DNA of 64,000 nucleotides from [Mycobacterium] stephanolepidis (GCF_002356335.1 NZ_AP018165.1:1798001-1862000); one strand, 5' to 3'; counted from the stretch's first letter, positions 52,069-62,999 are shown. Made by a program: numbers and translations. The notes: generated by a model from the sequence alone, not told the origin.

Positions 52069-53283
52069 ATGAGCACCGTGGAATTGTTCGACCCGCAGAT
52101 CCTGGAGGATCCCTATCCGTTCTATCGGCGGCTGCGTGAGACGGCGCCGGTGTGGCAGGCAGGGGACTCCGGCTTCTACTTCGTCTCGCGCTGGGATCTT
52201 GTGGTGGAGGCCACCGAGCGCATCGAGGACTTCTCCTCCAACCTCACGGCCGCGCTGATGAAATCTCAGGACTGCGAGACAGGGCTGACGGTCGCGGCGA
52301 TGGGACCACCCGCCGATCCCACCCACGTCCTGGCCACCGGCGACGACCCGGTCCATCATGCGCATCGCAAACTGGTGCTCCCGACATTGGTCGCCAAGCG
52401 GATCACCGCACTGGAACCGGTGATGGCCGAGACCGCAGCCCGGTTGTGGGAACGCGGATGCGACGGTCAGAGCATCGACTGGATGGCCGCGATGGGCGAT
52501 GCCCTGCCGATGACCATGGTGGCCCGGCTGATCGGCCTGCCCGAAGGGGACGTGCCGCAACTGGTGCAGTGGGGATACTCCAGTACCGAGATGCTCGGCG
52601 GGCTCAACACCCCGCAGCGGCAGGCTCAAGTCGTCACCGACACCATGTACCTCATTCTCTACCTGCGTGAACATCTGGAGAAGGAGCTGGCCGCACCCGG
52701 AGAGGACCTGCTCGGATACCTGGCAATGGCGTGCAATCGAGCAGACATCTCGCTGGACATCGGTGTGATGATCCTGGTGCAGTTGGTCGGCGCCGGCGGC
52801 GAATCCACCGCCGGACTGATGGGCAACGCGGTGCGCGTTCTCGGAGAGAATCCCGAACTGCAGCAGCGCATCCGGGCCGACCGCGCCCTGTTGCCCACGT
52901 TCCTGGAAGAGGTGCTGCGGCTGGAGTCACCGTTCCGCGGGCATCACCGCCACGTGGTGGCCGACACCTCGCTAGGCGGGGTCCAGCTGCCCGCGGGCAG
53001 CCACCTCACCCTGCTATGGGGTGCGGCCAACCGAGATCCGGCGATCTTCGAAAACCCCGACGACCTGCGTCTCGGCCGGCCCAGCCCCCGCAGTCACATC
53101 ACTTTCGGCAAGGGCCTGCACTTCTGCGTCGGGGCGGCACTGGCGCGCCTGGAGGCCCGTACCGCGATCAATCTGCTGCTCGACCGGACGCGTGAATTCA
53201 CGATCAAACCCGGTGGTGCGCAGTGGGTTCCGAGCATCATGGTGCGTCGACACCAGAAACTGGAGTTGGAGCTCGGGATCTAA
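52069..53283 (+). CDS. Cytochrome P450
   Basis: A 404-residue soluble bacterial P450: I-helix oxygen-activating VGAGGESTAG, K-helix ExxR in EVLRLESPFRGH, and heme loop FGKGLHFCVGAALARLEA with the Cys ligand. The start chosen is the ATG at 52069; a GTG at 52036 would add 11 residues that do not look like P450. Divergent from a TetR gene, so probably inducible. Neither substrate nor redox partner is encoded nearby. The last four bases overlap the convergent DUF4191 gene. Confidence 0.92.
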   Translation: MSTVELFDPQILEDPYPFYRRLRETAPVWQAGDSGFYFVSRWDLVVEATERIEDFSSNLTAALMKSQDCETGLTVAAMGPPADPTHVLATGDDPVHHAHRKLVLPTLVAKRITALEPVMAETAARLWERGCDGQSIDWMAAMGDALPMTMVARLIGLPEGDVPQLVQWGYSSTEMLGGLNTPQRQAQVVTDTMYLILYLREHLEKELAAPGEDLLGYLAMACNRADISLDIGVMILVQLVGAGGESTAGLMGNAVRVLGENPELQQRIRADRALLPTFLEEVLRLESPFRGHHRHVVADTSLGGVQLPAGSHLTLLWGAANRDPAIFENPDDLRLGRPSPRSHITFGKGLHFCVGAALARLEARTAINLLLDRTREFTIKPGGAQWVPSIMVRRHQKLELELGI

Positions 53284-54029
53284 CGTCGCCTGATGGTGCG
53301 CTGCATTCCACCGCGCGACTTCGCCTGACCGGGCATCGGCCCCTTCGGCATGGCCGCGGCGCGCGAACCCAGCGCCGAGAGCCGCGACTCCAGGGAGTCC
53401 ATCTGCTTGGCGGTGATGTTGGCGGGAAGCTTGGTGAGGTGGCGCTCCAGCTTGGACAGCGGCACCTGACCATCCTCGTTGCCGACGATGACGTCGTAGA
53501 TCGGCGTATCGCCGACGACACGTGCGGTGCGCTTCTTCTCCTGCGCCAAGAGCGGGCCCAGCCGTCCGGGAGCACCTTCGGCGACGAAGATGATGCCGGG
53601 CCGGCCGATGACTCGGTGCACGACATCGAGCTGAGTCGTTCCGGCGACGGCCGTGGTGACCCGCCATTTACCGCGCATGTTGTCCAGCGCCCAGCCTGCG
53701 GCGCCCTTCTGGCCCTCGGCCTTGGTGAACACCGATTTCTGCACGCGCCGGCCGAAGATGATGAACGCGACCAGCACGCCGAGCACCACGCCCAGGATCG
53801 GGAACATGAACACGCTGATCCCGCCCGAGAAGTACCCGGCGACCGCGAATGCCGCGACGATCAGCACGAACGCGCCGATCATGTACGGCAGAAGCCGCTT
53901 GTCTTCCTTGCGCTGAATCTGAAAGGCCTGCCACATCTGGCCGCGGCGCGCCTTCGATTCGGCCTTGCGGCGCGCCTTTGCCTCGGCCTTGGCGGCTTTG
54001 GCCTCGGCGGGACTCAGTGATTTAGGCAT
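53280..54029 (-). CDS. DUF4191 membrane protein (Rv2219 family)
   Basis: A 249-residue protein: highly basic Ala/Lys-rich N-terminus (EAKAAKAEAKARRKAESKA), two membrane helices (residues 48-66 and 70-92), and a C-terminal domain (FVAEGAPGRLGPLLAQEKKRT, YDVIVGNEDGQVPL) ending in an Arg-rich tail. DUF4191 is actinobacterial and of unknown function, constantly found next to lipA. A TATTCT box 6 bases before the ATG suggests a leaderless transcript separate from lipA. Confidence 0.9.
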   Translation of the reverse strand: MPKSLSPAEAKAAKAEAKARRKAESKARRGQMWQAFQIQRKEDKRLLPYMIGAFVLIVAAFAVAGYFSGGISVFMFPILGVVLGVLVAFIIFGRRVQKSVFTKAEGQKGAAGWALDNMRGKWRVTTAVAGTTQLDVVHRVIGRPGIIFVAEGAPGRLGPLLAQEKKRTARVVGDTPIYDVIVGNEDGQVPLSKLERHLTKLPANITAKQMDSLESRLSALGSRAAAMPKGPMPGQAKSRGGMQRTIRRR

Positions 54030-54035
54030 GGCTAG

Positions 54036-54041
54036 AGAATA
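54036..54041 (-). promoter_or_regulatory. -10 box for a leaderless DUF4191 transcript
   Basis: On the minus strand TATTCT ends 6 bases before the ATG at 54029, in the gap after the lipA stop. Confidence 0.5.
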
Positions 54042-54063
54042 TCGCCCGGTCGCAACGTGCTTG

Positions 54064-55053
54064 TCATCCGATGAGGTTGATGGCCTCTTGCCGGGCCGAA
54101 CCCGCCTCCGTCAGGTGCTCCAGCTCGGCGGGCAAGGGTCGTCCGTGGTGGGCCATCGCCTGTGCGTACAGCCGCCCGGCCCGGTACGAGGAACGCACCA
54201 GCGGCCCGGCCATCACACCGGCGAAACCCAGACCCTCCGCGAACTCGGAAAGTTCCACGAATTCCTGCGGTTTGACCCAGCGATCAACCGGATGGTGCCG
54301 CGGTGAGGGCCGCAGATATTGGGTGATGGTGATGATGTCGCAGCCCGCCTCGTGCAGCGCGACCAGAGCTTCACGAATCTCGTCGTTGGTTTCGCCCATT
54401 CCGAGAATCAGGTTGCTCTTGGTCACCAGCTCCGCTTCGCGGGCGGCGGTGATCACCGACAGGCTTCGCTCATAGCTGAATGCGGGCCGGATGCGGCGGA
54501 ACACCCGCGGCACCGTCTCCAGGTTGTGCGCCAGCACCTCGGGGCGGGATGCGAACACCTCTTCCAGCTGCTCCGGGACGGCGTTGAAGTCCGGGATGAG
54601 CAGCTCGACACCCGTTGCCGGGTTGAGTTGCTTGATGTACCGCACGGTCTCGGCGTACAGCCAGGCGCCGCCGTCGGGCAGGTCGTCCCGGGCCACCCCG
54701 GTGACCGTCGAGTACCGCAGGCCCATGGTGTGCACGCTCTCGGCCACCCGGCGAGGCTCGTCGCGGTCGAGGTCGGCGGGCTTACCGGTGTCGATCTGGC
54801 AGAAATCGCAGCGGCGGGTGCACTGCTCGCCGCCGATGAGGAAGGTGGCCTCGCGGTCCTCCCAGCATTCGAAGATGTTGGGGCATCCGGCTTCCTCGCA
54901 CACGGTGTGCAGCCCACCCGAGCGCACCAGCGACTTGAGTTCCTTGTACTCGGGACCCATCTTGGCGCGGGTGCGAATCCAGTCGGGCTTGCGCTCGATG
55001 GGGGTTTGGGCGTTGCGAACTTCCAGTCGCAGCAGCTTGCGGGGTTCGGTCAT
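54064..55053 (-). CDS. lipA: Lipoyl synthase
   Basis: A 329-residue radical SAM enzyme that inserts two sulphurs into octanoyl groups on lipoyl domains. It has the auxiliary cluster motif [12 protein letters not shown], the radical SAM motif CTRRCDFCQ (CX3CX2C) and the closing serine ligand in [10 protein letters not shown]. Its ATG overlaps the lipB stop (ATGA). The client lipoyl domains of DlaT are encoded 1.6 kb upstream on the same strand. Ortholog of Rv2218. Confidence 0.97.
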   Translation of the reverse strand: MTEPRKLLRLEVRNAQTPIERKPDWIRTRAKMGPEYKELKSLVRSGGLHTVCEEAGCPNIFECWEDREATFLIGGEQCTRRCDFCQIDTGKPADLDRDEPRRVAESVHTMGLRYSTVTGVARDDLPDGGAWLYAETVRYIKQLNPATGVELLIPDFNAVPEQLEEVFASRPEVLAHNLETVPRVFRRIRPAFSYERSLSVITAAREAELVTKSNLILGMGETNDEIREALVALHEAGCDIITITQYLRPSPRHHPVDRWVKPQEFVELSEFAEGLGFAGVMAGPLVRSSYRAGRLYAQAMAHHGRPLPAELEHLTEAGSARQEAINLIG

Positions 55054-55769
55054 GCGCCCACCGCTCCTGCGTTGCTGCCGCCCGCCGCCCCGACGACCAA
55101 GCGGCCCTCGAGCGCGTCGATTACCGAGGAAATGACCCGGTCATGCACCTCGTCGATGGTGACATCCCGGCCCAGTTCGGCGGACAGGGTGGTTACACCG
55201 GCGTCGGTGATGCCGCAGGCCACGATCGGCAGGTAGGCATCCAGGCTGTTGTTGCAGTTCAGCGAGAACCCGTGCATGGTGACCCCGCGCTGCACACGGA
55301 CCCCGATCGCGGCGATCTTGCGCTCCGGTTTCCCACCGCCCGCGGCCAGCCACACACCGGAGCGGCCATCGACGCGTTTAGTCTGCACGCCCAGCTGTGC
55401 GCATACCGCGATGATCGATTCTTCAAGACGCCGAACGTAGTTCACGACGTCGATGGGCTCGGCCAATCGCACGATCGGGTAGCCGACCAGCTGGCCGGGT
55501 CCGTGCCAGGTGATCTTGCCGCCGCGATCGGTGTCGATGACGGGTGCGCCGTTGATCGGTCGTTCCTGCGCTTCGGTGCGCCGGCCGGCGGTGTACACCG
55601 CCGGATGCTGAAGGGTCAGCAGCGTGTCGGGTCCTCCGGCGACGCGGGCCTCGACGATGTCGCGCTGCAGCTCCCAGGCCGCCTCATAGTCGATCATGCC
55701 CAGGTCCCGTACCACGACGGGATCTGCGCTGGATCGGATGGATCCATGAGAGCGGTGCACGGGTTCCAT
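55050..55769 (-). CDS. lipB: Octanoyl-[ACP]:protein octanoyltransferase
   Basis: A 239-residue LipB: moves the octanoyl group from ACP to lipoyl-domain lysines. Seen: [13 protein letters not shown], the catalytic Lys in [12 protein letters not shown]-like MHGFSLN and the catalytic Cys in [14 protein letters not shown]. Overlaps lipA by 4 bases, so the two are co-translated. A short C-terminal tail rich in Gly and Ala is added beyond the fold. Ortholog of Rv2217. Confidence 0.96.
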   Translation of the reverse strand: MEPVHRSHGSIRSSADPVVVRDLGMIDYEAAWELQRDIVEARVAGGPDTLLTLQHPAVYTAGRRTEAQERPINGAPVIDTDRGGKITWHGPGQLVGYPIVRLAEPIDVVNYVRRLEESIIAVCAQLGVQTKRVDGRSGVWLAAGGGKPERKIAAIGVRVQRGVTMHGFSLNCNNSLDAYLPIVACGITDAGVTTLSAELGRDVTIDEVHDRVISSVIDALEGRLVVGAAGGSNAGAVGA

Positions 55770-55773
55770 TATC

Positions 55774-56676
55774 TCACTTCATCGGTCGACTGTTGTTGGC
55801 GTAGGCGAGCGCCTCGCCGATGGTGTGGTGCTCGAACTCGAATCCGTGCTGTTCCAGGACGGCGGGGATGACGCGCATGCTGCGCGTCATTTCGGCGTCG
55901 GCGAACTCGCCGAGGACGGCCCGCAGCGCGAATTGGGGCGCTACCAGCAGGGTCGGGCGATGCAGAGTCCTGCCGAGGGCCGCAGTGAACTCGGCATTGG
56001 TCACCGGTGCCGGGCCGGTCAGATTGACCGGCCCCGAGAGCGTCGATTCGGTCAGTGTGAACTCAAGGGCCCGGATCTGGTCCTCGAGGCTGATCCACGG
56101 CATGTACCAGCGTCCGTTGCCCAGCCGTGCACCCAGACCCGCGGCGAAAAGCGGGCGTGATCTGCCGAAGAGCCCTCCGGCGGGGGAGAGCACCAGGCCG
56201 GTGCGCACGATCACCACCCTGGTTCCGGCTTGCACGGCCTCCTCGGTGGCGGCCTCCCAGTCGATACACACGCGTGCGAGGAAACCGGTACCGCTGGATG
56301 CGGTTTCGTCGATGACGCGGTCTCCGCTGTCGCCGTAGTAGCCGACCGCGGAGGCGTTGATCAACACCGGCACACCGGCATCGGCAACGGCGCCGGCCAG
56401 CACCTCTGTGGGGATGATGCGGCTGTCGTAAATCTCCTGCTTGTAGGCGCCCGACCACCGTTTGTCGCCGACACCGACACCACACATGTTGACGACGGCA
56501 TCGGCGCCTTCGAGAGCACCGGGCTCTATCTGCCCGCTCGCCGGATCCCAGCGCTGTTCGTCGGGGCCCATCGGGTCGCGGCGAACCAGCCGGACCACGG
56601 TGTGGTCTGCGGCACGCAGCGACGCGACGAGCGCCGACCCGATCATCCCCGAGGAGCCGGCGATGACGACACGCAT
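55774..56676 (-). CDS. TIGR01777-family epimerase (SDR fold)
   Basis: A 300-residue extended SDR protein: NAD-binding [33 protein letters not shown] with the family's altered YYG in place of YxxxK, and the C-terminal DUF1731 segment ([24 protein letters not shown]). Related to YfcH and plant SulA; the substrate is unknown. It lies between dlaT and lipB on the same strand and may be in the same operon. Ortholog of Rv2216. Confidence 0.9.
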   Translation of the reverse strand: MRVVIAGSSGMIGSALVASLRAADHTVVRLVRRDPMGPDEQRWDPASGQIEPGALEGADAVVNMCGVGVGDKRWSGAYKQEIYDSRIIPTEVLAGAVADAGVPVLINASAVGYYGDSGDRVIDETASSGTGFLARVCIDWEAATEEAVQAGTRVVIVRTGLVLSPAGGLFGRSRPLFAAGLGARLGNGRWYMPWISLEDQIRALEFTLTESTLSGPVNLTGPAPVTNAEFTAALGRTLHRPTLLVAPQFALRAVLGEFADAEMTRSMRVIPAVLEQHGFEFEHHTIGEALAYANNSRPMK

Positions 56677-56679
56677 GGG

Positions 56680-58434
56680 TTACAGACCCAGGTCCGCCTC
56701 GAAAGCCCCCTCTTCCAGGCGATGTTTGATGGTGGTGAGGAACCGCCCCGCGTCGGCTCCGTCGATCAGGCGGTGATCGTAGGTCAGCGGCAGGTAGCAC
56801 ACCGACCGGATGCCGATCGATTCGTTGCCCGCGTCGTCACGGATCACCCTGGGACGCTTCACGATTGCGCCGGTACCGAGCATGGCGGCCTGCGGCGGCA
56901 CCAGGATCGGGGTGTCGAACAACGCGCCTTGGCTGCCGATGTTGGTGATGGTGAAGGTGCCACCGGCGAGCTCGTCGGGCTTGAGATTCCCCGAGCGTGC
57001 GCGGGTGGCGATATCGGCGATGGCCCGGGCCAGCCCGGCCAGTGACAGGTCACCGGCGTTGTGGATGACCGGAGACAGCAGACCTTGATCGGTGTCTACC
57101 GCGATGCCCAGATGCTCGGCATCGAAGTAGGTGATCTCCTTGCTGTCCTCGTTGTAGCTCGCGTTGACGTTCGGGTGCGACTTGAGCGCCTCCACCGCGG
57201 CCTTGGCGAAGAAGGGCAGGAACGTCAGGTTGACGCCCTCGCGCTCGGCGAAGGTCGCCTTGGCGCGCGCCCGTAGCGCCGCGATCTTGGTGACGTCGAC
57301 CTCGTGGGTCTGCGTCAACTGCGCGGTCTGCTGCAGCGATTCGCGTGTCTTCTTGGCGGTGAGCTGACGAATCCGGTTGGCCTTCTGCGTGGTTCCGCGC
57401 AGATGGGCCAGCGCGGCAGGAGCCGCCGGGGCCGACGGCGCAGCAGCCGCGGGAGCTGCCGCTGCTGCGGGTGCGGGGGCCTTGGCCGCCTCTGCGGCAG
57501 CCAGGACGTCCTGCTTGCGAATGCGTCCACCCACGCCGCTGCCGGTCAGCGCGGACAGATCCACGTTGTTCTCGGCCGCGAGCTTGCGCACCAGCGGCGT
57601 GACGTACGGGTTATCGCCCGCGTCGGCGGCAGCCGCAGCAGGCGCGGGAGCGGCCGGTGCAGGGGCGGGTGCGGCGGGAGCGGCCGGTGCCGGTGCTGCA
57701 GGCGCGGGTGTCGGCGCTGCGGGGGCCGCAGGGGCCGGTGCGGGCGCCGGGGGTGCGGGCGGAGCTGCCGGAGCTGCTGCGGGCTCGGGTGTGGGTGCGG
57801 GTGCCGCTGCGGGAGCGGCACCGGCCGCACCGATGACGCCGAGTTCGCCACCGACAGCGACGGTGTCGTCTTCGTTGGCCGAGATGCTCAGCAGCACACC
57901 GGCGACCGGCGACGGAATCTCGGTGTCGACCTTGTCGGTCGACACCTCGACGAGCGGCTCATCCACGCCGACCTCGTCGCCGACCTTCTTGAGCCAGCGG
58001 GTCACGGTGCCCTCGGTGACGGACTCGCCGAGCTCGGGCATCGTGACCGAGGTGCCGGGGCCCGCCGGAGCGGCCGCGGCCGGTTCCGGTGTGGGAGCAG
58101 GTGCGGGTTCCGGTTCGGGCTCCGGCTCGGGTGCGGGCTCGGGAGCCGGCGCGGCGGCCTCGGGGGCGGGCGTGGACTCCGCGGGTGCTGCTTCGCCGGC
58201 CTCGCTGATCACGCCCAGCTCGCCACCGATTTCGACGGTGTCATCCTCGCGGGCAACGATCTTGGTCAGCACACCCGAAGTGGGAGCGGGGATCTCGGTG
58301 TCCACCTTGTCGGTGGAAACCTCAAGCAGCGGCTCGTCGACTTGGACCGTGTCGCCCTCTTGTTTGAGCCACCGTGTCACCGTCCCTTCGGTCACGCTCT
58401 CACCGAGGGCGGGCATCTGGACGGAGAAGGCCAT
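56680..58434 (-). CDS. dlaT: Dihydrolipoamide acyltransferase (E2), DlaT/SucB
   Basis: A 584-residue E2 core. Two lipoyl domains each carry the modified Lys in [10 protein letters not shown]. They are joined by long Pro/Ala/Glu-rich swinging linkers, then comes an E3-binding domain ([29 protein letters not shown]) and the catalytic domain with the [16 protein letters not shown] motif (DHRxxDG). The M. tuberculosis ortholog Rv2215 serves pyruvate dehydrogenase and the peroxynitrite reductase with AhpC/AhpD/Lpd. The ATG at 58434 has AGGAG about 8 bases before it; the GTG three codons earlier is too close to it. Confidence 0.95.
   Translation of the reverse strand: MAFSVQMPALGESVTEGTVTRWLKQEGDTVQVDEPLLEVSTDKVDTEIPAPTSGVLTKIVAREDDTVEIGGELGVISEAGEAAPAESTPAPEAAAPAPEPAPEPEPEPEPAPAPTPEPAAAAPAGPGTSVTMPELGESVTEGTVTRWLKKVGDEVGVDEPLVEVSTDKVDTEIPSPVAGVLLSISANEDDTVAVGGELGVIGAAGAAPAAAPAPTPEPAAAPAAPPAPPAPAPAPAAPAAPTPAPAAPAPAAPAAPAPAPAAPAPAAAAADAGDNPYVTPLVRKLAAENNVDLSALTGSGVGGRIRKQDVLAAAEAAKAPAPAAAAAPAAAAPSAPAAPAALAHLRGTTQKANRIRQLTAKKTRESLQQTAQLTQTHEVDVTKIAALRARAKATFAEREGVNLTFLPFFAKAAVEALKSHPNVNASYNEDSKEITYFDAEHLGIAVDTDQGLLSPVIHNAGDLSLAGLARAIADIATRARSGNLKPDELAGGTFTITNIGSQGALFDTPILVPPQAAMLGTGAIVKRPRVIRDDAGNESIGIRSVCYLPLTYDHRLIDGADAGRFLTTIKHRLEEGAFEADLGL
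57400..57830 (-). repeat. Ala/Pro-rich linker repeats within dlaT
   Basis: Short degenerate GC-rich repeats encode the Ala/Pro swinging arms between lipoyl, E3-binding and catalytic domains. The region is a recombination and sequencing risk, and it also creates long spurious open frames on the opposite strand. Confidence 0.7.
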
Positions 58435-58569
58435 GGTTTCCACTCCTGAAAAGGTTCCGATAGCGGCTCACACAACGTGGACATATCTGGCTTACCACAG
58501 CGACGTGGACAGCGGGTCAATCCTGTCACTGACTGGAACGGCGCGCCTGCCCGGGTCCAAGATCGGAGG

Positions 58570-58800
58570 GTGAGCGAGCGCACGGTCGTCTGCGTCATCA
58601 AGCCCGGCAGTCGCAAGGGGCCCGCCGTCGAGGTTGCCGACGACGGTGCCCTCACCCTGTTCGTGCGGGAGCCGGCCATCGACGGCAAAGCCAACAAGGC
58701 CGCGCTCGCTTTGCTTGCCGAGCACTTGGGCGTCCCGAAGTCGGCGGTGCGGCTCGTTGCCGGTCAGACCAGCAGACTGAAGCGATTCACTGTGGGGTGA
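58570..58800 (+). CDS. DUF167 (UPF0235/YggU) protein
   Basis: A 76-residue DUF167 protein: VVCVIKPGSRKGP, VREPAIDGKANKAALALLAEHLG and VRLVAGQTSRLKRF span the whole fold. The function is unknown; the family is widespread. The GTG at 58570 is preferred because the fold begins there; an upstream in-frame start at 58477 would add 31 residues that look non-coding. It is divergent from dlaT. Confidence 0.88.
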   Translation: MSERTVVCVIKPGSRKGPAVEVADDGALTLFVREPAIDGKANKAALALLAEHLGVPKSAVRLVAGQTSRLKRFTVG

Positions 58801-58848
58801 CCGGTGGGATTACAGCCTGTTCTCAGAATTAGCTGGCACCATGGTCCA

Positions 58849-59190
58849 ATGGCATGGATCGACGCCTTCCGAAGCAAGCGCGAGGGCCGGACCACACAGG
58901 GCAACAACGACGACCTGCGCTACCTGGCGAATTGGGCCGCGGCGCGCACGGGCGTGGAGGCCTACGTCGAGCCGCAGACCAACTTCTCGGACGTCACCGT
59001 GATTCTCATCGCAGGTGACGGCGAGTGGACCCGTCGACGTGTCGGTGGGGTGGCGGGCGCGCGCCGAATCTCCGAGCGACTCAAGATCCCGGTGTACGAC
59101 GTGCATCGCACGGGATACCCGCAACGCAAGCGTGATTACGACGCCCGGCAGAAAATCCTGAAGCGCAGGGCAGCCGAGGAAGGCGCCTAG
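58849..59190 (+). CDS. Conserved mycobacterial protein of unknown function
   Basis: A 113-residue basic protein: WIDAFRSKREGRT, LRYLANWAAARTGVEAYVEP, VTVILIAGDGEWTRRRV and a basic Arg/Lys-rich end (QKILKRRAAEEGA). Often annotated as an oxidoreductase in mycobacteria, but I see no cofactor motif to support that. The ATG at 58849 is chosen over one at 58804, which has no ribosome site and adds an unlikely tail. The end faces the convergent pepB with a 6-base gap. Confidence 0.75.
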   Translation: MAWIDAFRSKREGRTTQGNNDDLRYLANWAAARTGVEAYVEPQTNFSDVTVILIAGDGEWTRRRVGGVAGARRISERLKIPVYDVHRTGYPQRKRDYDARQKILKRRAAEEGA

Positions 59191-59196
59191 TCGGCG

Positions 59197-60708
59197 TCAT
59201 CCGTTGGCGGCGATGTCCTCCAGCACCCCGAAAATGGTCCGTACCGGCACACCGGTCCCGCCCTTGGCCGTGTAACCCCACGGTCCGCCGGTGTTGAACG
59301 CCGGGCCCGCGACGTCGATATGTGCCCACTGCACACCGTCGGCCACGAACTCGCGCAGGTACAGACCGGCCGCCAACATGCCGCCGTTGCGGTGGTTGGT
59401 GACGTTCGCCAGGTCGGCAACCCTGGATTTCAGATCGTCACGCAGTTCCTCGGGCAGCGGCATGGCCCAGCCGTTCTCGCCCACGGACTGCGAGATCGTC
59501 GACACCCGGTCGCGGAACTCATCGGTGCCCATCACGCCAGGGGTGCGGGTGCCCAGGGCCACCACCTGTGCACCGGTCAGCGTCGCGGTGTCGATCAGGT
59601 AGTCGGGCTCATCCTGGCAGGCCCGCACGATCGCGTCGGCGAGGATGAGACGACCCTCCGCATCGGTGTTGATCACCTCGACGGTGGTGCCGTCCAGGTG
59701 GGTCAACACGTCGCCGGGGCGCTGCGCCGTCGAGGACGGCATGTTCTCGGCCATGGGCACGGTCGCGATGACGTCGATGGGCAGTTGCTGGCGGGCGGCC
59801 AGCAGAGTCACCGCGATAACCGCTGCCGCTCCACCCATATCGGAGGTCATGTTCTCCATGCCGCCCGCGGGCTTGATCGAGATGCCGCCGGTGTCGAAGG
59901 TGATGCCCTTGCCCACGAGTGCGACCTTCTTGGCCTTCTTGCCCTTCGCGCCCCGGTAGGTCAGCCGCACCAGCCGCGGTGGGCGCGAGGAGCCCTTGCC
60001 GACTCCGATGATGCCGCCGTAACCGGCCTTGGCCAGTTCCTTCTCGTCGAGAACCTCGACCTCGATGCCCTCGGTCGTCGCCAGAGTTTTTGCCCGCTTG
60101 GCGAATTCGGCCGGGAACAGATGGCTGGGCGGGGTGTTCACAAAGTCACGCGCGATGATCACGGCAGCCGCGATGGCGGCGCCGCGCTCCATGGCGTCCT
60201 TTTGCGCGCGGCCCTTGTCGGCGACGAGCAACGTAACCTTCTGCAGTCCAACGTCCTTCGGTGCGGTCTTGGCGCTGCGGAACTCCGCGAACCGGTATCC
60301 GCCAAGTGCCAGGCCCTGCACGGTGGCATCGACATCGCGCGCGGACAGAGTTGTCACCAGGGTTTCGACGTTGTCGAGCGACCGGGCGGCCACGCCCGCG
60401 GCGCGACGAATCGTCTCGGCGCCGGCATCTGTCTTACCCAGGCCGACCGCGAGCACACTGGACACCGGCAGACCGTCCACGACCACCCGGGTGAGCTGCT
60501 CACCCGAGCCGGTTGCGCCCACGGCCTTGAGAGCGGCCTCGATGGCCTTGACGGCCTTGCTGTCCAGCAGCTGCGCATCGACCACCTTGGGGCCCTTGTC
60601 GGATTCTTTCTCCCCGGGGCGTACCCCCACCAGCAATACCGCGGCGGAGACTCCGCGCTGCGGAATGGACGTGGCCAGGGTGAACGAAGGTGCCGTGTAT
60701 GCGCTCAT
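59197..60708 (-). CDS. pepB: Leucyl aminopeptidase (M17)
   Basis: A 503-residue cytosolic aminopeptidase with two metal ions: the signature [27 protein letters not shown] with metal-binding Lys/Asp and a substrate-binding [11 protein letters not shown]. It removes N-terminal residues and takes part in protein turnover and glutathione-like peptide handling. The ATG at 60708 is chosen; TAGGCT lies 8 bases upstream. An in-frame start at 60744 would run past the gcvT promoter. Ortholog of Rv2213. Confidence 0.95.
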   Translation of the reverse strand: MSAYTAPSFTLATSIPQRGVSAAVLLVGVRPGEKESDKGPKVVDAQLLDSKAVKAIEAALKAVGATGSGEQLTRVVVDGLPVSSVLAVGLGKTDAGAETIRRAAGVAARSLDNVETLVTTLSARDVDATVQGLALGGYRFAEFRSAKTAPKDVGLQKVTLLVADKGRAQKDAMERGAAIAAAVIIARDFVNTPPSHLFPAEFAKRAKTLATTEGIEVEVLDEKELAKAGYGGIIGVGKGSSRPPRLVRLTYRGAKGKKAKKVALVGKGITFDTGGISIKPAGGMENMTSDMGGAAAVIAVTLLAARQQLPIDVIATVPMAENMPSSTAQRPGDVLTHLDGTTVEVINTDAEGRLILADAIVRACQDEPDYLIDTATLTGAQVVALGTRTPGVMGTDEFRDRVSTISQSVGENGWAMPLPEELRDDLKSRVADLANVTNHRNGGMLAAGLYLREFVADGVQWAHIDVAGPAFNTGGPWGYTAKGGTGVPVRTIFGVLEDIAANG

Positions 60709-60745
60709 GAGATCACAGCCTAGTGAAAGCCGGTGATGCGCCAAT

Positions 60746-60751
60746 TAGGGT
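60746..60751 (+). promoter_or_regulatory. -10 box for a leaderless gcvT transcript
   Basis: TAGGGT ends 7 bases before the gcvT ATG at 60759. The divergent pepB box (AGCCTA, 60717-60722 on the plus strand) is 24 bases away. There is no room for a glycine riboswitch here. Confidence 0.5.
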
Positions 60752-60758
60752 GAACGCC

Positions 60759-61853
60759 ATGACGGATCTCTTGCTCGGCCCTCTTCACGATCGGCACGCC
60801 GCACAGGGCGCCACCTTCGCCGAATTCGGCGGCTGGAATATGCCGGTGTCCTACGCAGGCACGGTGGGTGAGCACACCGCCACCCGGGAGGCCGTCGGAC
60901 TGTTCGACGTGAGCCACCTCGGCAAGGCTCTGGTGCGTGGGCCGGGTGCCGCGGCGTTCGTCAACGCGTCTTTCACCAATGATCTCAACAAGATTGGGCC
61001 GGGCAAGGCGCAGTACACCTTGTGTTGCACCGAGACGGGCGGTGTCGTCGACGACCTCATCGCCTACTACGTCTCCGATGACGAGATCTTCCTGGTGCCC
61101 AACGCCGCCAACACCGCGGCGGTGGTGGCCGCCCTGCAGGAGAAGGCCCCCGAGGGAATCACCATCACCAACCAGCACCGCGACTACGCGGTGCTGGCCG
61201 TGCAGGGACCCAAGTCGGCGGATGTGCTACAGCGGCTCGGACTGCCGACGGATATGGAATACATGGCGTACGCCGACGCAACGCTCGACGGTCAGCCGGT
61301 GCGAGTGTGCCGGACCGGCTACACCGGGGAACACGGCTACGAACTGCTGCCGTCCTGGGATTCCGCCGGCGCCGTCTTCGACGCGCTGCTGCCGGTGATC
61401 ACCGAGGCGGGCGGCCAGCTAGCCGGTCTGGGCGCGCGCGACACGCTGCGCACCGAGATGGGCTATCCGCTGCACGGTCACGAGCTGTCCCTCGACATCA
61501 GTCCGGTGCAGGCGCGGGCAGGATGGGCCGTCGGGTGGAAGAAGGACGCGTTCTGGGGGCGTGAGGCCCTCACCCAGGAGAAGGCGGAAGGTCCGCGCCG
61601 CACCCTGCGTGGCCTGCGGGCCACCGGCCGGGGCGTGTTGCGCCCCGATCTCACGGTGCTCGCGGGCGGCCGGCCGGTAGGGGTGACCACCTCGGGCACC
61701 TTCTCGCCGACCCTCAAGACCGGTATCGCATTGGCCCTGCTGGACAGCTCGGCGCAGATCGTCGACGGGGCCACCGTCGCCGTCGACGTGCGTGGCCGGG
61801 AGATCGAATGCGAGGTCGTCAAGCCGCCGTTCGTGGACGTCAACGTCGGATAA
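60759..61853 (+). CDS. gcvT: Aminomethyltransferase (glycine cleavage T protein)
   Basis: A 364-residue GcvT that releases ammonia and moves the methylene group of aminomethyl-lipoyl GcvH to tetrahydrofolate. Seen: [24 protein letters not shown], the folate-site Asp in [18 protein letters not shown] and [17 protein letters not shown]. The start is fixed by a leaderless -10 box. gcvH and gcvP are not in the window. Its lipoyl partner depends on lipA/lipB encoded 5 kb away. Ortholog of Rv2211c. Confidence 0.96.
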   Translation: MTDLLLGPLHDRHAAQGATFAEFGGWNMPVSYAGTVGEHTATREAVGLFDVSHLGKALVRGPGAAAFVNASFTNDLNKIGPGKAQYTLCCTETGGVVDDLIAYYVSDDEIFLVPNAANTAAVVAALQEKAPEGITITNQHRDYAVLAVQGPKSADVLQRLGLPTDMEYMAYADATLDGQPVRVCRTGYTGEHGYELLPSWDSAGAVFDALLPVITEAGGQLAGLGARDTLRTEMGYPLHGHELSLDISPVQARAGWAVGWKKDAFWGREALTQEKAEGPRRTLRGLRATGRGVLRPDLTVLAGGRPVGVTTSGTFSPTLKTGIALALLDSSAQIVDGATVAVDVRGREIECEVVKPPFVDVNVG

Positions 61854-61882
61854 TGGGTTCGGGTTTGGCGACATCGGACAGC

Positions 61883-61888
61883 TAGACT
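61883..61888 (+). promoter_or_regulatory. -10 box for a leaderless ilvE transcript
   Basis: TAGACT ends 7 bases before the ilvE ATG at 61896, in the 42-base gap after gcvT. Confidence 0.5.
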
Positions 61889-61895
61889 GCCGAGC

Positions 61896-62999
61896 ATGAA
61901 TCCGCTTCCCGAGTTCACCCGGCAACTCAACCCGTCACCGGCCAGCCCGGCGCGTCGGGCTGAGGTACTGGCCGCGCCGGGATTCGGGAAGTACTTCACC
62001 GACCACATGGTGTCCATCGACTGGAACACCGAAAACGGTTGGCACAATGCGCAAGTGGTGCCCTACGGCCCCATCACTCTTGACCCGTCGGCCATCGTGT
62101 TGCACTACGCGCAGGAGGTCTTCGAGGGGCTCAAGGCCTACCGGCAACCCGACGGAACCATCGCTGCGTTCCGGCCCGAGGCTAACGCCGAACGGATGAT
62201 CCAGTCCTGCCGACGCATTGCCATCCCGGAGCTGCCGCAGGAGTTGTTCATCGAGTCGCTGCGCCAGCTCATCGCCGTCGACGCGGACTGGGTTCCGCCG
62301 GGCGGCGGCGAGGAATCGCTGTATCTGCGGCCGTTCATCATCGCCACCGAGGCCGGTCTCGGCGTGCGGCCCGCCGCCGAATACCGGTACCTGCTCATCG
62401 CCTCACCGGCTGGTGCGTACTTCTCCCAGGGCATCAAGCCCGTCAGCGTGTGGCTCTCGCACGAATACGTGCGCGCCGCACCCGGCGGGATCGGCGCAGC
62501 CAAGACGGGTGGCAACTACGCCGCCTCTCTGGTCGCCCAGGCGCAGGCCGCCGAAGAGGGCTGCGATCAGGTGGTGTGGCTCGATGCCATCGAGCGCCGG
62601 TACATCGAAGAAATGGGTGGCATGAACCTGTTCTTCGTGTTCGGTCGCGACGGTGAGGCCCGTCTGGTCACTCCCGAACTGTCCGGCTCACTGCTGCCCG
62701 GCGTGACGCGGAAGTCCTTGTTGCAGTTGGCCTCCGACGCCGGATTCGCCATCGAGGAACGCAAGATCGACGTCGACGAGCTGGAGAAGAAGGCGGCCTC
62801 GGGAGAGATCACCGAGGTGTTCGCCTGCGGCACTGCCGCGGTGATCACGCCGGTCGGCCGCGTCAAGCACTCGAGCGGCGAATTCACCATCGGCGAAGGG
62901 GAACCCGGCGAGGTGACCATGGCGCTGCGCGACACGCTGACCGGAATCCAGCGCGGCACCTTCGCCGATACGCACGGCTGGATCACCAAGCTCGGCTAA
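61896..62999 (+). CDS. ilvE: Branched-chain amino acid aminotransferase
   Basis: A 367-residue fold-type IV PLP enzyme for the last step of Leu, Ile and Val synthesis. The PLP Lys is in [19 protein letters not shown], followed by [18 protein letters not shown] and [14 protein letters not shown], all strong IlvE marks. In M. tuberculosis IlvE also makes methionine from its keto acid. The start is fixed by a leaderless -10 box. The last four bases overlap the convergent metallophosphoesterase gene. Ortholog of Rv2210c. Confidence 0.96.
   Translation: MNPLPEFTRQLNPSPASPARRAEVLAAPGFGKYFTDHMVSIDWNTENGWHNAQVVPYGPITLDPSAIVLHYAQEVFEGLKAYRQPDGTIAAFRPEANAERMIQSCRRIAIPELPQELFIESLRQLIAVDADWVPPGGGEESLYLRPFIIATEAGLGVRPAAEYRYLLIASPAGAYFSQGIKPVSVWLSHEYVRAAPGGIGAAKTGGNYAASLVAQAQAAEEGCDQVVWLDAIERRYIEEMGGMNLFFVFGRDGEARLVTPELSGSLLPGVTRKSLLQLASDAGFAIEERKIDVDELEKKAASGEITEVFACGTAAVITPVGRVKHSSGEFTIGEGEPGEVTMALRDTLTGIQRGTFADTHGWITKLG

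Noticed and set aside
57304..58573. Two long plus-strand open frames (381 and 398 codons) across dlaT
   Set aside because: Both translate the Ala/Pro linker repeats of dlaT in reverse and give Gly/Arg/Cys-rich or Ala/Gly/Ser-rich low-complexity sequence.
60709..60758. Possible glycine riboswitch before gcvT
   Set aside because: Only 50 bases separate the divergent starts and the gcvT transcript looks leaderless, leaving no room for an aptamer.
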